Assembly (NCBI RefSeq): GCF_027923385.1
Contig: NZ_BSEC01000001.1
Location: 4,004,001 to 4,068,000 of the forward strand
DNA from: Methylocystis echinoides
GTDB taxonomy: Bacteria; Pseudomonadota; Alphaproteobacteria; Rhizobiales; Beijerinckiaceae
DNA length: 64,000 bases
Reading direction: 5' to 3'
The position numbers and the translations under genes were made by a program. The notes under the pieces were generated by a model, which was not told where the DNA came from, did no database searches, and worked only from the letters and a program-made list of their open reading frames with translations. Below are positions 1 through 7,914 of the stretch, one piece after another (the stretch's first letter is position 1; each line of letters starts with the position of its first letter).

Positions 1-301
1 CGCGCACCGACCCAAAGCACGTGGCCCCCGGCGCGAAGACACGCTGTCCGACGGCGAAGCCGCTCTCTGGCCCGGCTTCAATCACTTCGCCGACTGTCTC
101 GTAGCCGGGGACGAGCGGATAACCCATGCCGGGGAAGTCGGGCATGCGTCCCGTGTAAAGCAGTCGTTCGGTGCCGGTGCTGATGCCGCTCCAGCTTGTC
201 GCGACGACCACATCCGCGTCGCCAGGCGTGTCGATCGGGAGTCGACTAAGCGCCAGCCTTCCGGGCTCCTCAAGGACGATGGCGAGCGCATTCAACATCA
301 T
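1..301 (-). CDS. bchC: Bacteriochlorophyllide a dehydrogenase BchC, N-terminal part (runs off left edge)
   Basis: About 100 residues of a zinc-type alcohol dehydrogenase fold read leftwards off the window. The segment SWSGISTGTERLLYTGRMP, followed by FPGMGYPLVPGYETVGEV and an APGATCFG stretch, is the BchC signature, the enzyme that oxidises the 3-hydroxyethyl group in the last steps of bacteriochlorophyll a synthesis. Two ATGs lie in tandem (301 and 298). It is codirectional with and just downstream of crtE and crtF, the conserved crtEF-bchC order of purple bacterial photosynthesis clusters, so bchXYZ and the puf genes probably follow to the left (inference). The C-terminal half is not in the window. 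Confidence 0.93.
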   Translation of the reverse strand, partial: MMLNALAIVLEEPGRLALSRLPIDTPGDADVVVATSWSGISTGTERLLYTGRMPDFPGMGYPLVPGYETVGEVIEAGPESGFAVGQRVFAPGATCFGSVR

Positions 302-389
302 CGACCCTTCGCGCCTCAGGCGCATGGAAAGAGGCAAACATAGCCTCGTGTGTAATCCTATATAGACGTTTTAAAGCGTCAAGTAAAAA

Positions 390-1520
390 TTACACTCGTC
401 GCGCAATTAGGACGCTGGAAAATATCGGGCGCGTGGAGGGGAGATGCTGAATCCCCGCGAAACCAGCCGTTTGCAGCAACTGCGTCAATTCATCCCGGCG
501 GCGCGCGCGACCGCTGCCCATGGCCAGCAGGTAAAAGCCGAAATAGGCGTCGCCGATCGCTTCGGCGCCGGGCGTGTCCGCCATCGGTTCGGCGACGAGC
601 AGCGCGCCGCCCGGCGGCAGCGCCATATGGGCCGCGCGCAGAGCCGCCAGCGCCGTTGCGTCGTCATGATCGTGCAGGACGCGGATCAGCGTGACGATGT
701 CCGCGCCGCCCGGCGGCGGCGTATCGAGAAAACTGCCGCCGTGGACATCGACGCGCGTCAGCCCCTGCGCCGCAAGCGCGCGGCGCGCCCTTTCCGCGAC
801 CGGCGGCAGGTCGAAAAGCTGGAGACGCAACGCCGGATGACGCGCCGCGACAGCCGCAACGAACGCGCCTTCGCCGCCGCCGATGTCGAGAAGGCCCTTG
901 TGGCGGTCGAAGGCATAGGCGTCGAGCACATCCTCGGCGATGAGCTGCTGCGAGCGCGCCATCAATTCGCTATAGGCGCCGCACGCCGCCGCGTCGCCCT
1001 CGCGGCCCGCCGCATAGGGCCAGAACTGCGAAAGCCGCGTATGCATCTCGCCGCGCAGCAGGGCGACCGGATCGCGCAGATCGTCATACAGCAGCGCGTG
1101 ATGCTCGACGAAGGCGCCGACCGAGGCATTGGCCAGCATCGAGGCGCCGAGATCGTCGAGCGCATAACGATCGCCCGGCAGCGCGCGCAGCAGCTTCAGC
1201 GCGGCGGCGGCGCGCAGCAGGCGCTGCGTGGCGTCAGGCGAGAGGCCGAGCCGCGCTGCGAGCTGCGCCTGATGCAGGGGACCCGCCGCCAGCGTCTCGA
1301 ACAGCTTCAGCCGGACGCAGGCGAGCAGAATCTGTGAATAGACGAAACCGGCGCAAAGGTCGAAGAGCGCTTTCGCGCGGCGCCGCGCGACCACGCGCGT
1401 GAGCGGCGAGGCGGCCGCCCAGCGCTGGAAGCGCGGATTCGCAACGAGCCGGTTGCGCCAGTTGATCCAGCGATCACGCCACGGCGCGACGCTGGAAACC
1501 GGAGGGAAAACGCTCGACAC
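390..1520 (-). CDS. crtF: Hydroxyneurosporene/demethylspheroidene O-methyltransferase CrtF
   Basis: This 376-residue protein has a winged-helix dimerisation N-terminal half and a class I SAM-dependent methyltransferase C-terminal half, with the SAM loop LLDIGGGEGAFVAAVAARHP near residue 210. CrtF methylates the C-1 hydroxyl of acyclic carotenoids to give methoxy carotenoids such as spirilloxanthin. The length matches the family. It lies 9 bp downstream of crtE on the same strand and upstream of bchC, so the three are probably co-transcribed. Identity is strong from context and methyltransferase motifs. The precise carotenoid substrate is inferred from the crtC/crtD neighbours. Confidence 0.9.
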   Translation of the reverse strand: MSSVFPPVSSVAPWRDRWINWRNRLVANPRFQRWAAASPLTRVVARRRAKALFDLCAGFVYSQILLACVRLKLFETLAAGPLHQAQLAARLGLSPDATQRLLRAAAALKLLRALPGDRYALDDLGASMLANASVGAFVEHHALLYDDLRDPVALLRGEMHTRLSQFWPYAAGREGDAAACGAYSELMARSQQLIAEDVLDAYAFDRHKGLLDIGGGEGAFVAAVAARHPALRLQLFDLPPVAERARRALAAQGLTRVDVHGGSFLDTPPPGGADIVTLIRVLHDHDDATALAALRAAHMALPPGGALLVAEPMADTPGAEAIGDAYFGFYLLAMGSGRARRRDELTQLLQTAGFAGIQHLPSTRPIFSSVLIARRV

Positions 1521-1529
1521 CGGCCCCGC

Positions 1530-2414
1530 TCACGCCGCCACGCGGGCGAGCTGTTTGGGAAAGAACAGGGTCGTCTGAGCCTGTATCAGCGCGCGCAGCT
1601 CGACTGCGCCCGGACACTCCGGTATCGACGCGACCGCCGCCCGCACCAATCCTTCGAGATGGACTTTCGCGCCGCCGACGCCGAGTTCCGCGGCGGCGTT
1701 GGGCCGCAGACGCATGGCGTCCTGCCCGATGGGCTTGCCGAGCTCCTCCGCATCACACAACACGTCGCGGAGATCATCCGCGACCTGGTAGGCTTCGCCG
1801 AGCTTTTCACCCAGGGTGCGCCACTGCGCGGCGTCATGCCCGGCGGCGGCGGCGCCCGCTGTGGTCGCCGCGACGAACAGCGCGCCGGTTTTGGCGCGCT
1901 GATAATCGGAGAGGGGCACGGCGACTTCGCATTCCCAGGCCTGGCCGGCGACGATGCCATGCGGCGCGCCGACCGATTCGGCGATGATTCCGATCAGCGT
2001 CGCCATGCGCGACGGATTTTGCCGCGCGAGCGCGCCAAGCGTCGCGAAGGCGTGGACGATCAGCGCGTCGCCGGTCAGCACGGCGAGCGGCTCGCCGAAT
2101 TCGACATGCACCGACGCCTTGCCGCGCCGGAGGTCGGCGTTGTCGAAACAGGGAAGGTCGTCATGCACGAGCGACGCGCAATGCATCAGCTCGATCGCCA
2201 CTGCGGCCGCGTCGGATGCGATCGGGTCGGGATCGCCGCAAGCCTGGGCGACGGCGAGGCAGAGCTGCGGCCGGATGCGGTGCCCGGCGGGGAACACGGC
2301 ATATTGCAGGGCGGAAGCCAAGAGCGGCGGCGCGCCGGGTCCCTGCGCCTGCGCAACGGCCCGTTCCAGCGCCCCTTCGATTCGCGCCGCAATCTGCATG
2401 CTCGCCTCCGTCAT
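1530..2414 (-). CDS. crtE: Geranylgeranyl diphosphate synthase CrtE
   Basis: A 294-residue trans-isoprenyl diphosphate synthase that makes the C20 precursor for carotenoids and the bacteriochlorophyll tail. The first aspartate-rich motif reads HDDLPCFDNADLRRGK (about residues 90-105) and the second reads QVADDLRDVL (about residue 212). Two starts are possible, ATG 2414 and the in-frame ATG at 2399. It heads the crtE-crtF-bchC run. An exact PpsR-type palindrome at 2434-2451 sits just upstream, between it and the divergent crtD, so repression by oxygen and light through PpsR/CrtJ is likely (inference). Confidence 0.95.
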   Translation of the reverse strand: MTEASMQIAARIEGALERAVAQAQGPGAPPLLASALQYAVFPAGHRIRPQLCLAVAQACGDPDPIASDAAAVAIELMHCASLVHDDLPCFDNADLRRGKASVHVEFGEPLAVLTGDALIVHAFATLGALARQNPSRMATLIGIIAESVGAPHGIVAGQAWECEVAVPLSDYQRAKTGALFVAATTAGAAAAGHDAAQWRTLGEKLGEAYQVADDLRDVLCDAEELGKPIGQDAMRLRPNAAAELGVGGAKVHLEGLVRAAVASIPECPGAVELRALIQAQTTLFFPKQLARVAA

Positions 2415-2433
2415 CTTTAATGGACGCTCAAAC

Positions 2434-2451
2434 TGTCATTTAAGATTGACA
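2434..2451. promoter_or_regulatory. PpsR/CrtJ-type operator between crtE and crtD
   Basis: The sequence TGTCATTTAAGATTGACA is an exact TGT-N12-ACA palindrome with extended TGTCA/TGACA arms. PpsR/CrtJ, the aerobic repressor of photosynthesis genes in purple bacteria, binds this pattern. It lies about 20 bp upstream of the crtE start and 72 bp upstream of crtD, so one site may serve both divergent units. Its right arm contains TTGACA, which could be a -35 element for crtD. Confidence 0.8.
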
Positions 2452-2522
2452 TATTCCGGGCGCGAGTCAATTGTCTTCCTTCTGGAATTGCCCGCACGGG
2501 CGCGCGCCGGAGGCGAAAAAAC

Positions 2523-4052
2523 ATGCGAACGCCGCGCGTCATCGTCATCGGCGCCGGAGTCGGCGGGCTGGTCGCCGCGCTCCTGCTGGCGGCGCGCGGG
2601 CTCAATGTGACCGTGATCGAACGCGCCGACGCGCCAGGCGGCAAGATGCGTCAGGTCGAAGCGGGCGGCGTGCGTCTTGACGCAGGTCCGACCGTCTTCA
2701 CCATGCGTTGGGCGTTTGACGAGATCTTCGACGAGGCGGGCGCCGTTTTTCCGGATCATGTGCGTCTGCATCGCGCGCAAAGTCTCGCGCGCCATGCGTG
2801 GGGCGAGGGCGAGCGTCTGGATCTTTTCGCCGATGTGGCGCGAAGCGCCGATGCGATCGGCGCCTTCGCGGGACGCGCGGAAGCGGAAGGATTTCGCCGT
2901 TTCTGCGCGCGCGCGCAATCGATCTACGAAACGCTGCGCGACTCTTTCATCCTGGCCTCGCGGCCGAGTCCCGTCCATCTCGTGCGTCACGCCGGCATTG
3001 GCGGTTTGCCGAATCTGGCGCGCATCTCGCCTTTTGCGACGATGTGGGACGAACTCGGAAAATATTTTCAGGATCCACGCCTGCGCCAGCTTTTTGGTCG
3101 TTACGCGACCTATTGCGGCTCGTCGCCTTTCGCCGCGCCGGCGACGCTGATGCTCGTGGCGCATGTGGAAATGGATGGCGTGTGGCGGCTCGAGGGCGGC
3201 ATGCACGGCCTTGCCCAGGCGCTGGCCGGTCTGGCGCAGGCGCGCGGCGCGACGTTTCTCTATGGGCGCCATGTTGAGCAGATTCGCATCGACCACGGTC
3301 GCGTCACGGGCGTGTCTCTCGTCGACGGCGAAACAATCGACGCCGACGCCGTCATCATGAATGGCGATGTTGCGGCGCTGCGCGCTGGCCTGTTCGGCGA
3401 CGCGTCGCGCGACGCCCTCGGCGGCGCGCCGCGGGCGCAGCCGTCCCTCTCGGCAATCACGCTGGCGATGCGGGCGCGCGCGACGGGCTTCCCGCTCGTC
3501 CATCACAATGTGTTCTTCTCGCAAGATTACCGCGCCGAATTCGACGACATCTTCAAACATGGCCGCCGGCCCGCCGCGCCGACGGTCTATGTCTGCGCGC
3601 AGGATCGCGGCGACGACGACGCGGCGCGCGACGACGAAAGACTGTTCGCCCTCATCAACGCGCCCGCGGGCCAGCATGCACGCGACATGTCGCAGGAGGA
3701 GTTGCGCCAATGCGAGGAAACAATCTTTCAAAAACTCGCGGCGTGTGGCCTGCAGATCGGCGCGGCGACGGCGACGCGCACGACTCCGGCGGATTTCGCG
3801 CGACTTTTTCCGGCGACGGGAGGCGCGATCTACGGTCAGGCGTCACATGGATGGATGGCGTCTTTCACGCGTCCGGGCGCGCGGACGCGCCTGCCGGGAC
3901 TTTATCTCGCGGGGGGGAGCGTCCATCCGGGGCCGGGCGTGCCGATGGCAGCGATTTCGGGACGGCTCGCGGCCCATTGCCTGATGGCGGACATGAGTTC
4001 GACGCGCCAGTCGCGGCGGGCGGCTATCGCTGGTGGTACGTCGACGCGCTGA
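2523..4052 (+). CDS. crtD: Hydroxyneurosporene desaturase (methoxyneurosporene dehydrogenase) CrtD
   Basis: A 509-residue FAD-dependent carotenoid 3,4-desaturase. The N-terminal dinucleotide-binding motif VIGAGVGGLVAALLLAARG (residues 7-25) is followed by ERADAPGGKMRQ and the LDAGPTVFTM motif shared by CrtI-type desaturases. The C-terminal LPGLYLAGGSVHPGPGVPMAAISGRLAA segment is the family's second FAD-binding region. A GGAGGCG ribosome-binding site lies 9 bp before the ATG. The gene is divergent from crtE, and its end overlaps the start of crtC, so translation may be coupled. The choice of CrtD rather than CrtI follows from position and from the separate crtI at 6.1-7.6 kb. Confidence 0.92.
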   Translation: MRTPRVIVIGAGVGGLVAALLLAARGLNVTVIERADAPGGKMRQVEAGGVRLDAGPTVFTMRWAFDEIFDEAGAVFPDHVRLHRAQSLARHAWGEGERLDLFADVARSADAIGAFAGRAEAEGFRRFCARAQSIYETLRDSFILASRPSPVHLVRHAGIGGLPNLARISPFATMWDELGKYFQDPRLRQLFGRYATYCGSSPFAAPATLMLVAHVEMDGVWRLEGGMHGLAQALAGLAQARGATFLYGRHVEQIRIDHGRVTGVSLVDGETIDADAVIMNGDVAALRAGLFGDASRDALGGAPRAQPSLSAITLAMRARATGFPLVHHNVFFSQDYRAEFDDIFKHGRRPAAPTVYVCAQDRGDDDAARDDERLFALINAPAGQHARDMSQEELRQCEETIFQKLAACGLQIGAATATRTTPADFARLFPATGGAIYGQASHGWMASFTRPGARTRLPGLYLAGGSVHPGPGVPMAAISGRLAAHCLMADMSSTRQSRRAAIAGGTSTR

Positions 4053-4903
4053 GCGACGACGGCGCGTTTGGCCTCACCGTCATCGCCTTCATCGGCAGCG
4101 TCTTTTCGCCCTATTATGCGTGGTCGGGCTGGAAGGACCCCTATCGCCATTGCGCGGTGAATGTCGCGCTTTACGGTCCGCGCGGCGCACGCTGGGCGAT
4201 GACGGAGCGAGGCGCCGCCAGCCTCAAAAGGTCACGCGACGTATTGGCCATCGGACCAAGTTCGCTGCAATGGCGCAACGATGCGCTGGTCATTCGCCTC
4301 GATGAAATTTCCGCGCCGATCCCAAGACGCATTCGCGGCGAAATCGTCATCGCGCCGCAAGCGATCACGCACCGTGACTACACGCTCGAATCGCATGGCC
4401 GACATGTCTGGCGCCCAATTGCGCCGCTGGCGCGCGCTTCCGTCGATCTGGAGGCGCCTGATCTGCGCTGGCGCGGGCACGCCTATCTCGACACCAACGC
4501 CGGCGAGGAGCCGCTCGAAAAGGCGTTCTCCTTCTGGACTTGGTCGCGTGCGCGTCTCACGGACGGCGCGGCGATTTTTTACGATGCGGACAGACGTCGC
4601 GACGCGCCGTTGTCGCTTGCGCTGCGCTTCAACGCGGCCGGCGAGGCGACGCCGCTGGAGCCGCCGCCCGTTGCACGATTGCCGAAGACCAACTGGGCCG
4701 TGCCCCGCCTCACCCGCGCCGATGACGGCGCGGCGCAGGTTCTGTGTCGTTTCGAGGACACGCCCTTCTATTCGCGCTCGCTCATTTCAAGCCGCTTCGC
4801 CGGTTCGCCGGTCGAATGGGTCCATGAGAGTCTGTCGCTCGATCGCTTCGCAAATCCGCTCGTGCGGCTGATGCTGCCCTTCCGCATGCCGCGGCGCGGT
4901 TGA
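3977..4903 (+). CDS. crtC: Acyclic carotenoid 1,2-hydratase (hydroxyneurosporene synthase) CrtC
   Basis: CrtC adds water across the terminal double bond of lycopene or neurosporene, the first step toward methoxy carotenoids. The conserved core GGYRWWYVDALSDDGAFGLTVIAFIGSVFSPYYAWSG is close to the N-terminus, followed by NVALYGPRGARWAMTERG. No ATG lies near the conserved start. TTG at 3977 gives 308 residues and overlaps crtD by 76 bp, while ATG 3851 would add 42 unrelated residues, so the start is uncertain. Proximity to crtD and crtF supports a spirilloxanthin-type pathway. Confidence 0.88.
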   Translation: MPDGGHEFDAPVAAGGYRWWYVDALSDDGAFGLTVIAFIGSVFSPYYAWSGWKDPYRHCAVNVALYGPRGARWAMTERGAASLKRSRDVLAIGPSSLQWRNDALVIRLDEISAPIPRRIRGEIVIAPQAITHRDYTLESHGRHVWRPIAPLARASVDLEAPDLRWRGHAYLDTNAGEEPLEKAFSFWTWSRARLTDGAAIFYDADRRRDAPLSLALRFNAAGEATPLEPPPVARLPKTNWAVPRLTRADDGAAQVLCRFEDTPFYSRSLISSRFAGSPVEWVHESLSLDRFANPLVRLMLPFRMPRRG

Positions 4904-4907
4904 CGCG

Positions 4908-5069
4908 TCAGTCCGTTTCATTCCTGTGAGATTGTTCTTCCTTGCGGGAGTGTTCTTCCCGCAGCCGCTTTCGGGCTGTCTCGATCGAGCGGAGCTGCCA
5001 GACGCAGAAAGCGATGACCAGACCAAAGGAGAAAGCCACCTCCACAAGGCCGTAAGCGGTCTCCGGCAT
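4908..5069 (-). CDS. Small single-pass membrane protein downstream of crtB
   Basis: A 53-residue protein starting MPETAYGLVEVAFSFGL. One hydrophobic segment (about residues 6-25) is followed by a strongly charged C-terminal tail rich in Arg, Lys and Glu. Its ATG lies 4 bp beyond the crtB stop on the same strand, as expected for a translationally coupled gene, and it ends 5 bp short of the convergent crtC stop. The family was not recognised. The position and composition suggest a real small protein, but coding is not proven. Confidence 0.55.
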   Translation of the reverse strand: MPETAYGLVEVAFSFGLVIAFCVWQLRSIETARKRLREEHSRKEEQSHRNETD

Positions 5070-5073
5070 TGCG

Positions 5074-6120
5074 CTACTCGCCGAAACGCTCGGCGCGCTC
5101 GAGCCGTTCGAACATATCGAGCATGTAAACGAATTGCACCCCCATGCCCGGGCGTCGCGCAGGACCGCCGCGCACGGGCTCGCGCGCAACGGCCTCGATC
5201 AGAAATGAGGCGGCGTCGAGCGCCGGCTCTGGCGCGCCGCGCGACAGCCACGGCGAGAGTGTGACGGCTTTCCCGAGAAGGGCGAGCTTGCGCGCGCCGG
5301 AGACGCGTGCGCGTTGGGAAACCGAGTCGAGCGCGTGGCGCCGGCAGAGCTCGCGGCCGATCTCCGCATAAAGAAGCGCCGCGGCGAGGATCGCCGGGCG
5401 GCAGCTCGCCGGCAGATGCGCTACGCCGCGGCGGGCGCGCGCATAGAGCACATCAGCCTCACCCAGCAGCCGCGCGACGACATGCTTCACCGCCGGACTG
5501 GCGACGGGCGCGCGGACGAAGGCGTCAGGATCGACGCCGACGTCCCGCAACCACGAGAGCGGCAGGTAAAGCCGACCGGCGCGCGCGTCTTCGCCGACGT
5601 CGCGCGCAATATTGGTCAGCTGCATGGCGACGCCGAGGTCGCAGGCGCGCGCCAGCGTCAGGGCGTCGCGGACGCCCATCATGAGCGTCATCATCACACC
5701 GACCACGCCGGCGACGCGCATCGCATAGGCCTGAAGATCGGCATAGGTTTCGTAGCGCCGTCCTTCGGCGTCCCACGCGAGTCCGTCGAGCAGCGCCTCG
5801 GGAATCACGCGCGGGATCGCGTAGTCGCGCATCACGTCCGCAATGGCGCGGTCTTCCGGCGTATCCTGCGGACGTCCATCGCAGGCGCGCGAGAGGCGTT
5901 CCTGCAAGCGCGCGACGGCGTCGAGCGATCCGCCGCCGAGATCGACGGCGTCGTCGGAGAGACGACAGAAGGCGTAGAGCCCATAGGCCGGCTCGCGCAC
6001 GCGGAACGGCAGCGCCAGCGACGCGAGATGAAAGGAGCGGGAGCCCGCGCGAATGGCGGCGGCGCAATGGGCGTGGTCGGCGGCGCTGGCGAAGCTGCGT
6101 TCAGGCGAAAGCGGATGCAT
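5074..6120 (-). CDS. crtB: 15-cis-phytoene synthase CrtB
   Basis: A 348-residue squalene/phytoene synthase family enzyme that condenses two geranylgeranyl diphosphates to phytoene. The motifs YGLYAFCRLSDDAVD (first Asp-rich site, near residue 50) and LTNIARDVGEDARAGRLYLP (second, near residue 170) are both intact. The chosen ATG at 6120 lies inside the end of crtI (20-bp overlap). A longer reading to 6231 would add 37 unrelated residues. It forms a crtI-crtB operon. Near the C-terminus, GMGVQFVYMLDMFERLERAERFGE follows the catalytic domain. Confidence 0.95.
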   Translation of the reverse strand: MHPLSPERSFASAADHAHCAAAIRAGSRSFHLASLALPFRVREPAYGLYAFCRLSDDAVDLGGGSLDAVARLQERLSRACDGRPQDTPEDRAIADVMRDYAIPRVIPEALLDGLAWDAEGRRYETYADLQAYAMRVAGVVGVMMTLMMGVRDALTLARACDLGVAMQLTNIARDVGEDARAGRLYLPLSWLRDVGVDPDAFVRAPVASPAVKHVVARLLGEADVLYARARRGVAHLPASCRPAILAAALLYAEIGRELCRRHALDSVSQRARVSGARKLALLGKAVTLSPWLSRGAPEPALDAASFLIEAVAREPVRGGPARRPGMGVQFVYMLDMFERLERAERFGE

Positions 6121-7624
6121 GAGGCGCCACCTTGTCGAGAATGCGAGCGGAGGAGAGCACGCCCGGCAGCCCGGCGCCCGGATGCGTGCCCGCGCCGACG
6201 AGAAAAAGATTGCGCACGTCTTCGCTCGCATTATGCGGCCGGAACCACGCGCTTTGGGTGAGGATCGGCTCGAGACCGAAAGCGGCGCCGCGATAGGCGT
6301 TGAGATCGGCGTGAAAGTCCAGCGGCGTTGCGATGCGCGACGTCACGATCTCGGAGGAGAGGCCGGGAAGAATGCTCGCCTCCAGCGCCGCGGCGATGCG
6401 CAGCCGATAATTTTCCGCAAGCGCGGGCCAGTCCTGCCCGCCCTGCAGATTGGGGACGGGCGACAGCACATAAAAGGCGTCGCAACCGGGCGGGGCCAGC
6501 GCGGGATCGGTCGCCGTCGGCCGATGCAGATAGAGGCTGAAGTCTTCCGCGAGAACCTTTCTCTGGAAAATGTCGTTCAGCAACTCGCGATAGCGCGGAC
6601 CCATCAGTATGGTGTGATGCGCGACGTCGTCGTAGCGGCGGCGCACGCCGAAATACCAGAGGAACAGACCCATCGAATAATTCGCCCGGTCGATCTTGCG
6701 ATCGCTCCAGCGGCGGCGCGCCGATGCGGGAAGGAGATAGCGGTAGGTCCAGGCGGAATCCGCGTTGGAGACGACGATGTCGGAGGCGATCGTCTCCCCG
6801 CTCGCAAGACGCACGCCCTTCGCGGCGCCATTCTCCACGATGATGGAGTCGACCTCGCTGTTGCAGCGGATGTCCCCGCCCTGCCCTTTGATCAGCTCAA
6901 CGAGGCCCGAGAGGAGCGCGCCGACGCCGCCCATGGCGAAATGCACGCCCCAGCGCTTTTCCAGCGCGGCGATCAGACAATAGATGGCGCTGGCGCGGAA
7001 GGGATTGCCGCCGATGAGCAGAGGATGAAAACTGAAGATGGCGCGCAGGCGCTCATCGCGCAAATGTTGCGAGACCAGCGCGTAGACGCTCCGATAACCC
7101 TGCAGGCGAATGAGATCCGGCGCGATGCGCGCCATGTCGAGCGGCGAGGCGAAGGGAACGTCGCCGAGCTGCTCGAAACCGATGCGACAGATTTCGCGGC
7201 TCGTCTCCATGAAGCGCTTGAAACCGTCGACGTCCCGCGGTGAAAACCGCGCGACCTCGGCGCACATCGCCGCCATGTCGCCGCTGTAGTTGAAACAGGC
7301 GCCGTCGTCGAAGCGGATGCGGTAGAAGGGGGACATCGGTCTCAGGTCGATGTCGTCGGCCATCGAGCGCCCGCAAAGCGCCCAAAGCTCCTCGAAAAGA
7401 AAGGGGGCGGTGACGATGGTCGGGCCGGCGTCGAATGTAAAGCCGTCTTGACGATGGACATAAGCGCGGCCGCCGGGGGCGTCGCGCTTCTCGACAACAA
7501 TGACACGATAGCCCCGGGCGCCGAGGCGGATGGCGGCCGCCAACCCGCCGAAACCGCTGCCGATCACAACGGCCCGCGCCTGGGCCGGATGCATCGTTGG
7601 ACGGCGCTTGGCTTGTGTCAACAT
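6101..7624 (-). CDS. crtI: Phytoene desaturase CrtI
   Basis: A 507-residue FAD-dependent desaturase that converts phytoene to neurosporene or lycopene. The FAD motif VVIGSGFGGLAAAIRLGARGYRV is followed by EKRDAPGGRAYV and FDAGPTIVT. The C-terminal FLVGAGTHPGAGLPGVLSSARILDK is the CrtI signature. Two starts are possible, ATG 7624 and ATG 7594. A PpsR-type palindrome overlaps the upstream ATG, so the shorter form starting MHPAQARAV may be the real one. Neither start has a clear ribosome-binding site. The overlap with crtB indicates one transcript. Confidence 0.95.
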   Translation of the reverse strand: MLTQAKRRPTMHPAQARAVVIGSGFGGLAAAIRLGARGYRVIVVEKRDAPGGRAYVHRQDGFTFDAGPTIVTAPFLFEELWALCGRSMADDIDLRPMSPFYRIRFDDGACFNYSGDMAAMCAEVARFSPRDVDGFKRFMETSREICRIGFEQLGDVPFASPLDMARIAPDLIRLQGYRSVYALVSQHLRDERLRAIFSFHPLLIGGNPFRASAIYCLIAALEKRWGVHFAMGGVGALLSGLVELIKGQGGDIRCNSEVDSIIVENGAAKGVRLASGETIASDIVVSNADSAWTYRYLLPASARRRWSDRKIDRANYSMGLFLWYFGVRRRYDDVAHHTILMGPRYRELLNDIFQRKVLAEDFSLYLHRPTATDPALAPPGCDAFYVLSPVPNLQGGQDWPALAENYRLRIAAALEASILPGLSSEIVTSRIATPLDFHADLNAYRGAAFGLEPILTQSAWFRPHNASEDVRNLFLVGAGTHPGAGLPGVLSSARILDKVAPHASAFA

Positions 7625-7633
7625 AAGTGGACA
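7616..7633. promoter_or_regulatory. PpsR/CrtJ-type operator at crtI
   Basis: TGTCAACATAAGTGGACA on the plus strand is an exact TGT-N12-ACA palindrome (TGTC-N10-GACA), the binding pattern of the PpsR/CrtJ repressor. It covers the upstream candidate start codon of crtI, a position that would block transcription of the crtIB operon. Only one copy is seen here, although PpsR often uses paired sites. Confidence 0.75.
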
Positions 7634-7774
7634 GTAGCGCGCGATCCGGAATTGATCAACCCGGATTTATCCGCCCCGCGCGGGGGTCACGCCTCAGTCA
7701 GGACCCCTCGCAACCCCGCCGGCCCGACTGACCACAGCTTCACGCCTGCGGCGCGGACGCGCCGGAGCGCTTCC

Positions 7775-7906
7775 TCAAGCGTCCCGCACCAGGACGCAGA
7801 GGATGAGGACAAGACCGATCGCGCCGCCGATGACGGTCACGTCGCCGGCGAAGTCCACGCCGCTTTTCAGCGAGTCGAGGAAGGCGGGAGCGTTCAGCAT
7901 GACCAT
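7775..7906 (-). CDS. Small single-pass membrane protein, 43 residues
   Basis: Starting at ATG 7906 (or ATG 7900) the frame reads MVMLNAPAFLDSLKSGVDFAG, then a hydrophobic helix VTVIGGAIGLVLILCVLV, ending RDA. It lies 9 bp after the stop of the upstream TetR gene and is codirectional, consistent with a short last gene of that unit. No family was recognised. Close spacing and a clean membrane helix support coding, but conservation would have to confirm it. Confidence 0.45.
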   Translation of the reverse strand: MVMLNAPAFLDSLKSGVDFAGDVTVIGGAIGLVLILCVLVRDA

Positions 7907-7914
7907 GTGCGGCT

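Noticed and set aside
2436..3731. A 431-codon frame antisense to crtD
   Set aside because: Composition is typical of a shadow frame, and crtD on the other strand is unmistakable.
3710..3976. Upstream extension of crtC
   Set aside because: The added residues resemble no carotenoid hydratase and come from out-of-frame reading of crtD; the conserved domain starts about residue 12 of the shorter form.
6053..7243. A 396-codon frame antisense to crtI
   Set aside because: It has no motif and lies opposite a conserved phytoene desaturase.
7650..7657. TTGATCAA as an FNR/FixK box upstream of crtI
   Set aside because: The half sites touch with no 4-bp spacer, so it does not match TTGAT-N4-ATCAA.
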